A stretch of DNA of 64,000 bases from Marinomonas shanghaiensis (GCF_003259175.1 NZ_QGOK01000005.1:124001-188000), one strand, 5' to 3'; counted from the stretch's first letter, positions 44,315 through 54,149 are shown. Notes: a model not told the origin generated them from the letters alone. A program made the numbers and translations.

Positions 44315-45259
44315 ATGCAGGTAAATCGAATAAAACGTTGGGTGTTGATGCTGGCGATGTGTGTATTGGTTGCCGTGCCTGTGACTCCGGTCATGGCGTC
44401 AGAAACAAAGACGATTATTCATGCGATGGGCAGCACTGAGGTGCCCAAAAAAGTCTTACGTGTGGTGACCTTGTTTCAAGGGGCAACCGATTCTGTGGTG
44501 GCGTTGGGTGTAACGCCTGTTGGTGTGGTGGATTCTTGGGCGCAGCTGCCAACGTATGACTATTTGCGAGAGGTTTTAGCGAATGTTGCTCATGTTGGGT
44601 TAGAAACTCAACCTAACCTTGAAGCCATTATGGCGTTGAAGCCGGATGTGATCATTGGTACGAAATCGCGTCATGAAAAAATTTATCGTCAATTGTCACA
44701 GATCGCGCCTACTGTGATGACTGAAAATGTCTATGACTTTAAAACAACGTTGGATTTAACCGCTGAGGCGCTTAATAAACAAGAGAAAGGCCAGCAGCTT
44801 TGGCGCGCTTTTCAGCAACGCATTACGGCCTTTCGCAAGGCGATTAAACAACACGAAGCAAAGTGGCCTTTGACGGCGGCGGTATTAAACGTTCGCGCCG
44901 ACCATTTGCGTCTGTATTTGAAGCAAAGTTTTTCTGGTGTGGTGCTAAAGGAGATTGGTTTTCAATTTCCATTGCCGAAAGAAAATGGTTGGGGCGTTAA
45001 GCTGAAAACGAAGGAAGCCTTGCCAAGTGTGAACGCAGACGTGTTCTTTATTATCCTGCAGTCCGATGACGCGGCGGTGAGGCAAAATTACGATGCCTGG
45101 CGCGCGCATCCGTTGTGGCAAATGCTAACAGCGCCTAAAAATAAGCAAGTGTATGAAGTGGATAATGTGGCTTGGTTGTTGTCTGGTGGGATTCTGGGGG
45201 CGGAACAAATCCTTGATCAGCTGTATCACATGTATCAATTTCCTCAGACTGAGCGCTAG
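44315..45259 (+). CDS. Siderophore/iron ABC transporter binding protein (FecB-like)
   Basis: 314 aa. A signal peptide (VLMLAMCVLVAVPVTPVMAS) precedes a TroA/FecB-type domain: KVLRVVTLFQGATDSVVALG, then LEAIMALKPDVIIGT. It delivers the ferric siderophore to the FecCD permeases that follow. A Fur box lies upstream, so it should be iron-repressed. The gene begins the operon. Confidence 0.92.
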   Translation: MQVNRIKRWVLMLAMCVLVAVPVTPVMASETKTIIHAMGSTEVPKKVLRVVTLFQGATDSVVALGVTPVGVVDSWAQLPTYDYLREVLANVAHVGLETQPNLEAIMALKPDVIIGTKSRHEKIYRQLSQIAPTVMTENVYDFKTTLDLTAEALNKQEKGQQLWRAFQQRITAFRKAIKQHEAKWPLTAAVLNVRADHLRLYLKQSFSGVVLKEIGFQFPLPKENGWGVKLKTKEALPSVNADVFFIILQSDDAAVRQNYDAWRAHPLWQMLTAPKNKQVYEVDNVAWLLSGGILGAEQILDQLYHMYQFPQTER

Positions 45260-45264
45260 AGCTT

Positions 45265-46275
45265 ATGCGCTTACACAGCCGTCGCACTTTTCAATTCAGT
45301 TTTCTTGCTCTGTCTCTTTTGTGCTTGCTGCTCGCTTTGTTGGGGAGCATTGCCTATGGGCAATATGCCATTTCAGCGAAATCGATTTGGACGGCGTTTT
45401 GGGCATTTGATCCTCAGTCGATTGATCACGTTATTATCCGTACCACGCGTTTGTCTCGTGCTCTTGTTGCTTGTTTGGTTGGCTCAGCGTTGGCGGTGGC
45501 GGGTGTGTTAATGCAAGCCTTAACACGTAATCCGTTGGCGTCACCGTCTATTTTCGGCGTCAACGCGGGCGCTGTGTTTGCCATTGTGTTGTTCTCGACC
45601 TTCTTTTCCGTGACTTCCTTGAATACGTTTTTGTGGCTAGCGTTTTTGGGCGCGAGCGTAGCGGGAGCATTGGTGTATGGGTTGGGCAGTTTAGGCAAAG
45701 ACGGATTGTCTCCGGTTCGTATTGTGCTGTCTGGTGCGGCGATCTCGGCGCTGTTTATGGCTTTTACTCAAGGCATATTGGTGATTGGTCAAGAAGGCTT
45801 AGACAGTGTGTTGTTTTGGGTAGCCGGATCCGTATCTGGTCGTGATGTGTCTATGGTAGTGCCGTTAGCGCCCGCTTTTGTTGTCGGTATGGTGTTGGCG
45901 ATACTGGCCGCGCCCCAGATTAATATTTTGCTGTCTGGCGATGATGTTGCTAAGGGGTTAGGGCAGAACACACTGCTTATTAAAGTGGTGTTGAGTTTGC
46001 TGATTATTGGCTTGGCGGGTGGCTCTGTTGCGCTGGGCGGCAGTATTGGCTTTATTGGTTTGATGGTGCCCCATATGGTGCGTTCCGTGGTGGGTTATGA
46101 CCATAAATGGCTGATTCCATTAAGCGCTTTGTGGGGCGCTATTTTGTTGTTGTGTGCGGATGTGATCAGTCGCTTTGTGATTATGCCAGAAGAGGTGCCG
46201 ATTGGTGTCACAACGGCGATTTTAGGTGCGCCTTTCTTTATTTATTTGGCACGTAAAGGAGGCAAGCGTGAGTAA
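45265..46275 (+). CDS. Iron-siderophore ABC permease (FecC/FecD type)
   Basis: 336 aa, about nine TM segments. FecCD landmarks include RTTRLSRALVACLVGSALAV, GVLMQALTRNPLASPSIFGV and GFIGLMVPHMVRSVVG. It forms the permease dimer with the next protein, overlapping its start by 8 bp. It follows the binding protein by 5 bp. Confidence 0.96.
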   Translation: MRLHSRRTFQFSFLALSLLCLLLALLGSIAYGQYAISAKSIWTAFWAFDPQSIDHVIIRTTRLSRALVACLVGSALAVAGVLMQALTRNPLASPSIFGVNAGAVFAIVLFSTFFSVTSLNTFLWLAFLGASVAGALVYGLGSLGKDGLSPVRIVLSGAAISALFMAFTQGILVIGQEGLDSVLFWVAGSVSGRDVSMVVPLAPAFVVGMVLAILAAPQINILLSGDDVAKGLGQNTLLIKVVLSLLIIGLAGGSVALGGSIGFIGLMVPHMVRSVVGYDHKWLIPLSALWGAILLLCADVISRFVIMPEEVPIGVTTAILGAPFFIYLARKGGKRE

Positions 46276-47299
46276 GTCTTTTAGCGTTCGTCACCGTTTA
46301 TTTTCCTTTTCGACCCCCGTTCGTTCTTTGTGGTCGATGCTGGCTCTCTTGGTTTGTTTTCTTGCCGTGATGGTTTTTTCCCTGTGTTTAGGCGAAGAGC
46401 CGATTACGTTGCTGGATGTGTTTCGGTCACTGCTTGGGCAGGCGGATCAAGGCACACAATTTGTCGTGGAAACCTTGCGTTTGCCAAGGGCTTTGATGGC
46501 GGCCATGGTGGGCGCGGCGTTGGCATCGTCTGGGTTGGTGCTGCAATCCATGATACGCAACCCATTGGCCTCTCCAGATATTATTGGTATTACGGGCGGG
46601 GCTTCCGCTGCCGCTGTGTGTTTTCTGTCTTTTTTTGCGACCGCAATGGGGATGGTTTGGTTGCCTGTATTTGCCATTATGGGGGCTTTTTTGGCGGCAT
46701 TGTTGATCTATGCGCTCGCTTGGAACCATGGTGTAACCCCGATGCGGCTGGTATTGATCGGTATTGGTATTTCCTCGGCAATGGGGGCGGTGACGACCTT
46801 TGTGATAGCCGCGAGTCCGCTTTCGACCAGCATTACGGCGTATATCTGGCTGACAGGCAGTGTGTATGGCGCGAGTTGGGTTGAGGTAAACGCGTTATTA
46901 CCTTGGTTGTTGGTTTCATGGCCTTTGGCGTTTTATTTAGCACGTCGCGTGAATACGCAAGAACTCGGTGATCAACTGGCGACGGGGTTGGGTGTATCCG
47001 TACAGCGTTTGCGTCTGGTGTTGCTATTTTTGAGTGTGATTATGGCGGCGCCCGCGATTGCTTATGCCGGAGCAGTGGGCTTTGTCGGTTTGATCGCACC
47101 GCATATTGCTCGTCGTCTTGTGGCGCGCAGTTTTGCGCTTTTATTGCCAACTTCTGCATTGGTGGGCGCATGTTTGGTGATGCTGGCGGATTTATGTGGG
47201 CGGCTGTTGTTTCAGCCGTTGGATGTTCCCGCAGGTGTGTTTGTGTCGGCGATTGGTGCGCCATTCTTTATTTATTTGCTCTATCGACAGCGTTTTTAA
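46268..47299 (+). CDS. Iron-siderophore ABC permease, second subunit
   Basis: 343 aa. The start is GTG 46268 (VSKSFSVRH), set by the AAAGGAGG site; an ATG 42 bp earlier lies inside the upstream gene. RLPRALMAAMVGAALASSGL, LQSMIRNPLASPDIIG and FVGLIAPHIARRLV mark the FecCD family. It overlaps the first permease by 8 bp, so the pair is cotranslated. Confidence 0.94.
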   Translation: MSKSFSVRHRLFSFSTPVRSLWSMLALLVCFLAVMVFSLCLGEEPITLLDVFRSLLGQADQGTQFVVETLRLPRALMAAMVGAALASSGLVLQSMIRNPLASPDIIGITGGASAAAVCFLSFFATAMGMVWLPVFAIMGAFLAALLIYALAWNHGVTPMRLVLIGIGISSAMGAVTTFVIAASPLSTSITAYIWLTGSVYGASWVEVNALLPWLLVSWPLAFYLARRVNTQELGDQLATGLGVSVQRLRLVLLFLSVIMAAPAIAYAGAVGFVGLIAPHIARRLVARSFALLLPTSALVGACLVMLADLCGRLLFQPLDVPAGVFVSAIGAPFFIYLLYRQRF

Positions 47300-47328
47300 G
47301 TCGATTAGCCATATTGGGGTTTTGAATC

Positions 47329-48204
47329 ATGAGCTTGTCTGAAGAGGCTTTAGTAGACCGTCATTTAGGAAACAGTCATTTAGGAAATAGTAACCCATTA
47401 GAAAGTGTCGCGCTGTCACTGGGTTATGAGAAAAAAACCATTATCCAGTCGTTGGATTTGGTGATTGAGCCTAAGCAAATTACCGTGTTGGTCGGCGGCA
47501 ATGGTTGTGGTAAATCTACCTTGCTTAAGTCATTTGCGCGGTTATTAAAGCCGTCTTCAGGGCATATCCTTTTAAATGGTGCCGATATTCATTCATTGTC
47601 TGGAAAAGACGTGGCTCGGAAACTGGCTATTCTTCCTCAAGGGCCTGTTGCGCCAGAAGGGTTAACGGTGGAACAGTTGGTTCGCCAAGGTCGTTATCCT
47701 CATCAAAATTGGCTGCAAAGTTGGACGGAAGACGATGAGCGTTTAGTGCGTAAAGCCTTGCAAGACACCAATATGACTGAGTTTGCCAATCGCTCGATTG
47801 ATGCTTTGTCTGGTGGTCAAAGACAGCGCGCTTGGATCGCCATGGCGCTGGCGCAGAATACCGATATTTTGTTACTAGACGAGCCGACAACTTACCTGGA
47901 CTTAACTCATCAGATAGAGATTCTCGACTTATTATTTGAGTTAAATATTACACAGAAAACGACCATCTTAATGGTGTTGCATGATTTGAATCTGGCGGCT
48001 CGTTACGCCCATAAAATGATTGCCATTAAAGATGGCACGGTTTTTTGCCAAGGCGCCCCCGAGGCGATTTTAAATCATGATATGGTAAAAGCCGTGTTTG
48101 ATATGGAATGCCATATTGGTGCCGATCCGCTGTTTGGTACGCCAATGTGTATCCCTTATGGGAAAGGGCGCAAGCTCGACTCTCAGGCAGCTAAGCATGT
48201 TTAA
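47329..48204 (+). CDS. Iron-siderophore ABC ATPase (FecE-like)
   Basis: 291 aa. Walker A GGNGCGKST, signature LSGGQRQRAWIAMALAQ and Walker B ILLLDEPTTYLDLTHQ fit the FepC/FecE group. It powers uptake through the two permeases. The stop overlaps the start of the reductase gene (ATGTTTAA). Confidence 0.96.
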   Translation: MSLSEEALVDRHLGNSHLGNSNPLESVALSLGYEKKTIIQSLDLVIEPKQITVLVGGNGCGKSTLLKSFARLLKPSSGHILLNGADIHSLSGKDVARKLAILPQGPVAPEGLTVEQLVRQGRYPHQNWLQSWTEDDERLVRKALQDTNMTEFANRSIDALSGGQRQRAWIAMALAQNTDILLLDEPTTYLDLTHQIEILDLLFELNITQKTTILMVLHDLNLAARYAHKMIAIKDGTVFCQGAPEAILNHDMVKAVFDMECHIGADPLFGTPMCIPYGKGRKLDSQAAKHV

Positions 48205-49000
48205 ACAAGACAATAAGCATGAGCTTCTTACTGAAGAGTGGGAAGTGTTGGCCGCATTCGGACTTAAGGCTTACCAAGCGGATGAGCCACTTGCCATCGA
48301 CTCTAGCAAGTTGTTGAATGATGAATTGTGCTTGGAAACGCTACACAGAATCATGCCGGAACTCGGTGCGCCGAACCTGAAAGTAACAGCATCATTGGTG
48401 ATTAAGCGTGTGGCGTTTCTTACGTTGGCACCTGTCTTATACGCCATGTCTGGGTTTGATAAAGGCCTTGATGCTTCAATAGAAAACAGTGTCTTTGAAT
48501 ATCCGCTCGAAAGCCGCATATGGCAATCCAAGATGCCATTAAAAGACACATCGGTATCAGTGTTAGAATGTTCGGATAAAGAAGGCCGAGAAGCTTGGCG
48601 AAACGAGATTCTAGGTAAGGTGTTTACTGGACATCTAACCTTGTTGGTTGAGCAATTTTACCACTTAACAAAAGTGTCGCGGCGCGTTCTCTGGGAAAAC
48701 ATCGCTGTGCGGGTTTTTAGCATTTACGAGCAGCGTATTCTTACCAATATTGCTGAAGAAAAAAGAGCGACAGCGGAAGCAGATTATGCGTATTTGCTTG
48801 ATAAAAATACGACGCAATTGTTTGGCTTAAATGAAAACCCGCTGACGGTGTTTTATCGAGACAAGCAGTTAACGGCACTATCGGAAACCCCTGTTCGTGT
48901 TAGACGTACCTGTTGTTTTTACTACCAAGCCACTGAGCCGCCAGTGTATTGTGGTTCTTGTCCTTTGCCTTTGAAGAAAAAGAAAACAACCCCACTTTAA
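48197..49000 (+). CDS. Ferric siderophore reductase (FhuF-like, 2Fe-2S)
   Basis: 267 aa from ATG 48197, overlapping the ATPase stop by 8 bp. The C-terminus holds RRTCCFYYQATEP, then CGSCPL: the CC-x(n)-CxxC pattern of FhuF-type [2Fe-2S] ligands. It likely reduces iron from the imported ferric siderophore in the cytosol. It is the last gene of the uptake operon. Confidence 0.85.
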   Translation: MFKQDNKHELLTEEWEVLAAFGLKAYQADEPLAIDSSKLLNDELCLETLHRIMPELGAPNLKVTASLVIKRVAFLTLAPVLYAMSGFDKGLDASIENSVFEYPLESRIWQSKMPLKDTSVSVLECSDKEGREAWRNEILGKVFTGHLTLLVEQFYHLTKVSRRVLWENIAVRVFSIYEQRILTNIAEEKRATAEADYAYLLDKNTTQLFGLNENPLTVFYRDKQLTALSETPVRVRRTCCFYYQATEPPVYCGSCPLPLKKKKTTPL

Positions 49001-49001
49001 T

Positions 49002-49025
49002 CCTCCCCTTGAAGATAAGGGGAGG
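49002..49025. terminator. Convergent terminator
   Basis: CCTCCCCTT-GAAGAT-AAGGGGAGG, a perfect 9-bp stem between the reductase and the convergent receptor gene. The T-tract is weak. Confidence 0.7.
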
Positions 49026-49048
49026 AGGCTGTTCTCGTTCTTAGGGGG

Positions 49049-51469
49049 TTAAAAATCCAAACCATAAGCCAGTGTCAGGGTACGACCACGGCCTTTAAAG
49101 TAGAAGCTGTCATTGGCAAAAGCGGCTTGTGAATAGTAAGTGAAGTAGTCTTCGTTGAACAAGTTAGCGATAGATACACTCATTTTCCCCACAGGAAGTT
49201 TATAACCAACGGATGCATCGACTAGGGTGTAGCTATCGAAGTCTAATTTGTCATTATCAAAACTACGGCTGAAGGCATGATTTACTTGCAATAAAGAAGA
49301 CAGTTTCTCACTCCAACGAGCATTCCATGATGTGACTAGGCGGTTAGGTGGAATATCGGCACCGGTTAGCTTGGTATCTACTTTTCCATCACCATCCATA
49401 TCAGACTTGCCTTGGATGTAAGAGTAGCTAGCTTGTAACTTGTGTTCTTTATTTAGTTGTACCCCTAAAGACGCTTCGGCGCCTTGAATCTCTTTCTTTT
49501 CGCGTTTTACAACATAGAGTCCATCTTCTTCAGCGATACGGCTACCTAAATCTGAATTGGATTCATAATAGCTTAATTCGAAATCGTATGGATGGCGGTT
49601 TACACGAAAGCCCACTTCATAGTTATCGGTTACGATAGGTGATAGATCAATCAACGTTTCAATATTTTGATTAGTTGTCTTAACATCACGAAGCACGCGT
49701 CCAACGTCAGGCATACCAAAGCCTTGCGAATAGTTAGCGAATACACTGACAGCAGGTGTGATCTTAAAAACAGCGCCTGCATTGTAGACTGTTTCATGGA
49801 AACTTGGGCTCCCGCCATTGACTGTTACACCGTTTTTAGCGGCCACTGTCTGGTAAGTATCTACGTCTAATTTAGCGTGTTCATAACGAGCACCGGCTTG
49901 CAGAATTAAGCGCTCAATTGGTTTGTATTCAAATTGAATGAATGGCGCGTAGTTGGTGTATTCCGCTTCTGGAACATAGGTGCGATTTGTTAAGACTAAG
50001 GTCTGGCTAGTGGTATCTTGTAGTAAATCTAAGCCTGTCGTGATGCTTAAGTCGTTATCTAACAAATCATCTTTGGTCAGGCTAAATTTCGCGCCGATTT
50101 TTTCAGACTGATTTTGACTTTGATCATAAAGCGTACCAACGGGTGCGATGCTGATGTCTTGAAAGCTTCCTGAATTTGTCGCGCCATAACGACCTTCAAA
50201 GTCTTGGTGGAAGATTTGCGCTTTCAATTCCATGCCATCAAGGTCGCTGTCAGTGTAGAAAAGACTGGTTGTTTGCACGTCGTTATAAGGAGCCACGCCG
50301 TTTGGTGGTGTGCCTTTGATAGAGCTGGTGGCAACACCATTATCTCTGTCACCATCCACTCCGGTAAAGTTCATACGTCCTTTCATTTGGTACTTATTAA
50401 CTTCTAGTTCCAGCCTCTGATCGTCCCCTAACCAGTAGCCTAATTTGACAAAAGCGTCATAGCTTTTTGAATCCATTATGTCGCCACGAACGGTTGCCGC
50501 CCCAACATAGTTACCATCGGCATCGAGGTACATGCCTTGTACTTCGTTAGTTAGACCGACAAGGTAATCGAAATCGCCTTGTGAGCCTTCTGCTTGGTAA
50601 CCAATTTTATATGAAAGAGTATCGCTGCTTATGTCATCTGTCGGTGTTGTCAATTGCACGTCCATATGCTGTTTTAAATCGTTTGAACGTGTTGATTTGG
50701 TGATGAAGTTAATAATGCCGCCAGTTGCCCCTAAACCGTGAACCGCAGTTGCGCCATGGATAACTTCTATACGGTCAACCATAGATAAGTCAATGGTGTG
50801 GGCAGATCGGCTACCTTCTCGAATAGGGTTAGATTGCGGTACGCCGTCGACCATGTATAAAACAGAACGGCCACGGAAGGTTTGGCTGCTGTTATTTAAT
50901 TTTTGTGTATTGGGTGAGTAGGCAGGTAGAAGATTAGAAAGCGCTTGGGAGCTATCGGTTGAAATAGACAGTTGCTCTTCAATTTGCTTCCGATTGATCA
51001 CCGTGATGACCTGAGGACTGTCTTCTTTTTTGGTATTAGAGCGGCTGGTTTGGATAATCAATGTATTTAGATTGATCGCTTGGTTGTCCGCTGTAAGACC
51101 TTGGTGGCTCTTTGTTAAGCTGTAAGTGCCGTCTTGATTAGCAATCACCACCAAACCTTTGTTAGAGAGTAACTGCTCAATGAGTTCTATTGGATTGCCG
51201 TTACCTGAAATGCCTTCGCTTTTCAGGTTTTGTGTTAAGGCCGGATTAAACGATAGGGCGATATTGTGACGAGCGGAAAATTCAGTAAGTACGCTCCCAA
51301 GGTCACCAGCGTCAATGTGTAATGGCTCACGAGTCGTTTGATCTGCGGTATCTTGCGCGACAACAAATGGGCTAAGACTCGCCGCGATGATTAACCCACT
51401 ACAGGTCAATGTTGTACCGATTGCCTTCTGAAATTGCGTTTTTAGAGCGATTTTTTTACGGGTAGTCAC
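49049..51469 (-). CDS. TonB-dependent siderophore receptor with STN signalling domain
   Basis: 806 aa from a GTG at 51469, placed by AGGAGG five bases ahead. Signal peptide about 12-40, STN domain (about 50-125) with LGSVLTEFSARHNIALSFN, then plug (about 145-270) with RGRSVLYMVDGVPQSNP and a barrel ending in Phe. The STN domain marks a transducer receptor that signals to FecR, so ligand binding activates FecI. It is downstream of fecR on the same strand, completing a FecIRA unit. Confidence 0.93.
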   Translation of the reverse strand: MTTRKKIALKTQFQKAIGTTLTCSGLIIAASLSPFVVAQDTADQTTREPLHIDAGDLGSVLTEFSARHNIALSFNPALTQNLKSEGISGNGNPIELIEQLLSNKGLVVIANQDGTYSLTKSHQGLTADNQAINLNTLIIQTSRSNTKKEDSPQVITVINRKQIEEQLSISTDSSQALSNLLPAYSPNTQKLNNSSQTFRGRSVLYMVDGVPQSNPIREGSRSAHTIDLSMVDRIEVIHGATAVHGLGATGGIINFITKSTRSNDLKQHMDVQLTTPTDDISSDTLSYKIGYQAEGSQGDFDYLVGLTNEVQGMYLDADGNYVGAATVRGDIMDSKSYDAFVKLGYWLGDDQRLELEVNKYQMKGRMNFTGVDGDRDNGVATSSIKGTPPNGVAPYNDVQTTSLFYTDSDLDGMELKAQIFHQDFEGRYGATNSGSFQDISIAPVGTLYDQSQNQSEKIGAKFSLTKDDLLDNDLSITTGLDLLQDTTSQTLVLTNRTYVPEAEYTNYAPFIQFEYKPIERLILQAGARYEHAKLDVDTYQTVAAKNGVTVNGGSPSFHETVYNAGAVFKITPAVSVFANYSQGFGMPDVGRVLRDVKTTNQNIETLIDLSPIVTDNYEVGFRVNRHPYDFELSYYESNSDLGSRIAEEDGLYVVKREKKEIQGAEASLGVQLNKEHKLQASYSYIQGKSDMDGDGKVDTKLTGADIPPNRLVTSWNARWSEKLSSLLQVNHAFSRSFDNDKLDFDSYTLVDASVGYKLPVGKMSVSIANLFNEDYFTYYSQAAFANDSFYFKGRGRTLTLAYGLDF

Positions 51470-51572
51470 AGCCACCTCCTTCTTTACAATGATGGTGCTT
51501 ATTAGTGGTTTACTCTGTAAGCCACTTGAAAAGAAAAAAAGTGTCAGCTGAAATAAAAATTATTTCATTTTT

Positions 51573-52538
51573 TTAGGCGGATTCTATGGTGACCCAATAA
51601 TGTCCAAGATGACGGTTTATTTGGATCGGATAGGTATGCGATAACATATTGAGAATCATGTTGAGATCTTGGACAGGATACGCTCCAGAGATCGCCATAT
51701 TGGCAATCGCAGGAGAAACCCGTAATAAGCCGTTATGGTAACGGGAAACCTCTAGAGCAAACTGACTTAATGGCATCTTGTGCACAGCAAGCATTTTGTT
51801 TAACCAAGAGGTCGTATTGGATTCGAGTGCTTTTCGAGACAAAAATGTCTGACGTGATAATTCGACTTGGTAACCGGCGCTAATAGCATGGTCTGGCGTA
51901 GCTTGTGCCAGTTTAGGCGATGCTTTGACAAGGCCTTCAATCACGCCCAAGCGTGTTAAATCAGGGTACTGACGCACGGTGAAGTTGGCCTCTAAAGGCG
52001 ATAAAACTGCGTCCCGTGTTGTTACGACAAAAGGGGTCGGCAAGTGAGCATTGGCGGTGGTCGTATTAACTTGGATTTCGCCTTCTCTTAATGACAACAA
52101 ACGTGTTTGGTGATCAAACGTAATATCAAATGCCGTTGCGGTATTCAGCTTAACTTGGGTTCCATCTGGTAACGTAACTTGCTTTTGCTGGCCTTTCGCG
52201 GTGCGATAATCGGCGCTCCATTGTTGATTGTTGACCGCTTTATAACTTCCCCATATTAAGGGGCCAGAGGCTAACAGAAGCGCCAGTTTGCCAATATGCA
52301 AACGGCGTGTTGCATCGTCTGGTCGGTTCAGTACCGCGTAAGCTACTTCCTTCGGTAGTGTGTCGACTTTATTGATAAAATGTTGCGCACGCTGCCATGC
52401 GCACTGGTTGTCTTTGCTTGATTGTAACCATTGCTGCAGCTGTTCTTGCTCGCTATTCGTGAGCGGTTTTTCTTGTTGTCTGATGAGCCAATCAGCGGCT
52501 TCGTGTAGACTTTTTTTCGAGAGCTTATTCAAACACAT
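51573..52538 (-). CDS. fecR: FecR-family anti-sigma/transducer
   Basis: 321 aa. An N-terminal DUF4880-type anti-sigma region (AADWLIRQQEKPLTNSEQEQ, then WQRAQHFINKVD) precedes a TM segment (KLALLLASGPLIWGSYKAV, about residues 88-107) and a FecR domain (LPDGTQVKLNTATAFDI). The C-terminal STN-like end contacts the receptor. It overlaps fecI by 14 bp. Confidence 0.92.
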   Translation of the reverse strand: MCLNKLSKKSLHEAADWLIRQQEKPLTNSEQEQLQQWLQSSKDNQCAWQRAQHFINKVDTLPKEVAYAVLNRPDDATRRLHIGKLALLLASGPLIWGSYKAVNNQQWSADYRTAKGQQKQVTLPDGTQVKLNTATAFDITFDHQTRLLSLREGEIQVNTTTANAHLPTPFVVTTRDAVLSPLEANFTVRQYPDLTRLGVIEGLVKASPKLAQATPDHAISAGYQVELSRQTFLSRKALESNTTSWLNKMLAVHKMPLSQFALEVSRYHNGLLRVSPAIANMAISGAYPVQDLNMILNMLSHTYPIQINRHLGHYWVTIESA

Positions 52539-53052
52539 CGTCTCCCATTAAGATGAGGCATTTTACATAAGCTTGTTTCATGTATCGCTTTACGGTGGCG
52601 AGCGAAAGCTGCATTTCATCGGCTATTTGCTGATATTTTTTGCCTTCTATTTGCGACAGCAAAAAGACCTGTTTCACCTGTTCGGGAAGGGCATTAAGCA
52701 GCCTGTCTACTTCTTCTAACGTTTGTAAAATAATGAATTCATGTTCAGGTGAAATAACGAAGGACTCAGGCTGTGTGGCTAACAGTTCCAGATACGCCTG
52801 CTCTAAGGATCTACGTCTATAGAAATGGCACACAAGGCCTTTGGCGATGGTGGCTAAATAGGCTTTGGGTTCTTTAATGGTGGCGGCATTCTGCTTTGCG
52901 TGAACGCGCAAGAAAGTATCCTGAGTCAAATCAGCGGCATCGAATTGGCTGTCTAAACGTTTTCGAATCCATGTGTACAGCCAATTGTGATGATTGGCAT
53001 ATAAAGAGTGCATTACATCATGTTGCACACTGTGGCTCGCATTGTGCGGCAT
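52525..53052 (-). CDS. fecI: FecI-family ECF sigma factor
   Basis: 175 aa. Sigma-2 (about 15-80: FDAADLTQDTFLRVHAK, AYLATIAKGLVCHFYRRR) and sigma-4 (about 115-165: ALPEQVKQVFLLSQIEGKK and IADEMQLSLATVKRYMKQ) are intact. It directs transcription of the receptor in response to ferric siderophore. A Fur-box palindrome lies upstream. The start is ATG (MPHNASHS). Confidence 0.94.
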   Translation of the reverse strand: MPHNASHSVQHDVMHSLYANHHNWLYTWIRKRLDSQFDAADLTQDTFLRVHAKQNAATIKEPKAYLATIAKGLVCHFYRRRSLEQAYLELLATQPESFVISPEHEFIILQTLEEVDRLLNALPEQVKQVFLLSQIEGKKYQQIADEMQLSLATVKRYMKQAYVKCLILMGDDVFE

Positions 53053-53078
53053 GAAACCGAACCTTATAAAAAAGTAGA

Positions 53079-53097
53079 AATGATAATTACTATCATT
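53079..53097. promoter_or_regulatory. Fur box candidate upstream of fecI
   Basis: AATGATAATTACTATCATT: arms AATGATA and TATCATT are perfect complements with 5 bp between. It sits 27 bp before the fecI start on the minus strand. Confidence 0.68.
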
Positions 53098-53169
53098 AAA
53101 AAGCTTTGCGCTTGCCTTGTCAAGATAGGGTTGTTATGACGGTGATGTTTGCTTTGCAAAGAGAAAGAA

Positions 53170-53205
53170 AAGCGCCAGGATAAGACTGACTGGCGCTTCT
53201 ATTTT
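53170..53205. terminator. Rho-independent terminator of the allantoin operon
   Basis: AAGCGCCAG (53170-53178) and CTGGCGCTT (53190-53198), with T-rich tracts on both strands. It lies just beyond the allantoinase stop at 53226. Confidence 0.8.
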
Positions 53206-53225
53206 TGAGTTAGTCCAACGCCAGA

Positions 53226-54149
53226 TCATTTTGGCGGATGATTCTTAATCCAATGATCGGCGATGTCCTCGCGGCGGGCAATCCAGACGTGCTCGTGGGA
53301 TTGTACGTAATCCAGGAACTTTTTTAATGCCATGAAGCGGCTGGGTTTGCCGAGTGTTCGACAGTGCATACCGATGGACATCATTTTCGGTGCGGTGGCG
53401 CCTTCTTCATACAAACAATCAAAGTTGTCTTTCAAGTATTGGAAAAATTCTTCACTATGATTAAAACCGTACGGCGAAGAAAACTTCATGTCGTTGCAGT
53501 CGAGCGTGTAAGGCACGATAAGATGCGGTTTGCTGCCGCCCTCTGGCGTATCGACTTTTACCCAATACGGTAGGTCGTCGCCGTAGTTGTCTGAATCGTA
53601 TTTTAGTTGCGCTTGTTCAGCGACTAAGGCGCGAGTGTTTGGCGAGTCGCGTCCGGTGTACCAGCCAACGGGTTTAACGCCAGTGACTTCTTCGATCAAG
53701 GCGAGCGCTTGTTGCATGTGTTCGCGCTCTTGCTCAATCGGCATTTCTTGGTAATGAATCCATTTTAAGCCATGACAGACAATCTCGTGTTGGCCTTCCA
53801 CAAAGGCTTTTGCCACTTCTGGGTTACGTTGTAATGCGGTGGCAATGGCAAAAATCGTCAGCGGTAAGCCGCGCTTTTCGAATTCGTTGAGGATGCGCCA
53901 CACACCAGTGCGAGAACCGTATTCGTAAAGGGACTCCATGCTCATGTGACGATCTTTGAAGGGTTGGGCGCCGAATATTTCTGATAAAAAGGTCTCGGCG
54001 TGTTCGTCGCCATGTAAGACGCAGTTTTCACCGCCTTCCTCGAAGTTTAAAACAAACTGTAAGGCGACTCGGGCGTTGTTGGGCCATTTTACGTTTGGCA
54101 ACCCTTGTCGACCGTAACCGGCATAATCGCGTTCTAAATAGTGTTTCAT
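53226..54149 (-). CDS. puuE: Allantoinase PuuE/HpxB-like (polysaccharide deacetylase fold)
   Basis: 307 aa. The polysaccharide-deacetylase-like fold with HEIVCHGLKWIHYQEMPIE, PVGWYTGRDSPNTRALV and a C-terminal MMSIGMHCRTLGKPSRF matches PuuE, the cofactor-independent allantoinase that opens (S)-allantoin to allantoate. It shares an operon with allantoin racemase and the GntR regulator, on the same strand. This supplies substrate for the allantoate amidohydrolase at 35209. Confidence 0.93.
   Translation of the reverse strand: MKHYLERDYAGYGRQGLPNVKWPNNARVALQFVLNFEEGGENCVLHGDEHAETFLSEIFGAQPFKDRHMSMESLYEYGSRTGVWRILNEFEKRGLPLTIFAIATALQRNPEVAKAFVEGQHEIVCHGLKWIHYQEMPIEQEREHMQQALALIEEVTGVKPVGWYTGRDSPNTRALVAEQAQLKYDSDNYGDDLPYWVKVDTPEGGSKPHLIVPYTLDCNDMKFSSPYGFNHSEEFFQYLKDNFDCLYEEGATAPKMMSIGMHCRTLGKPSRFMALKKFLDYVQSHEHVWIARREDIADHWIKNHPPK

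Noticed and set aside
46330..46884. 184-codon frame inside the FecCD permease
   Set aside because: It is on the same strand in a different frame of a well supported permease and shows no coherent membrane or domain pattern.
51540..51572. TGAAATAA-AAA-TTATTTCA repeat between fecR and the receptor
   Set aside because: The palindrome is clear but purely AT-rich with no clear terminator or operator role; too weak to list.
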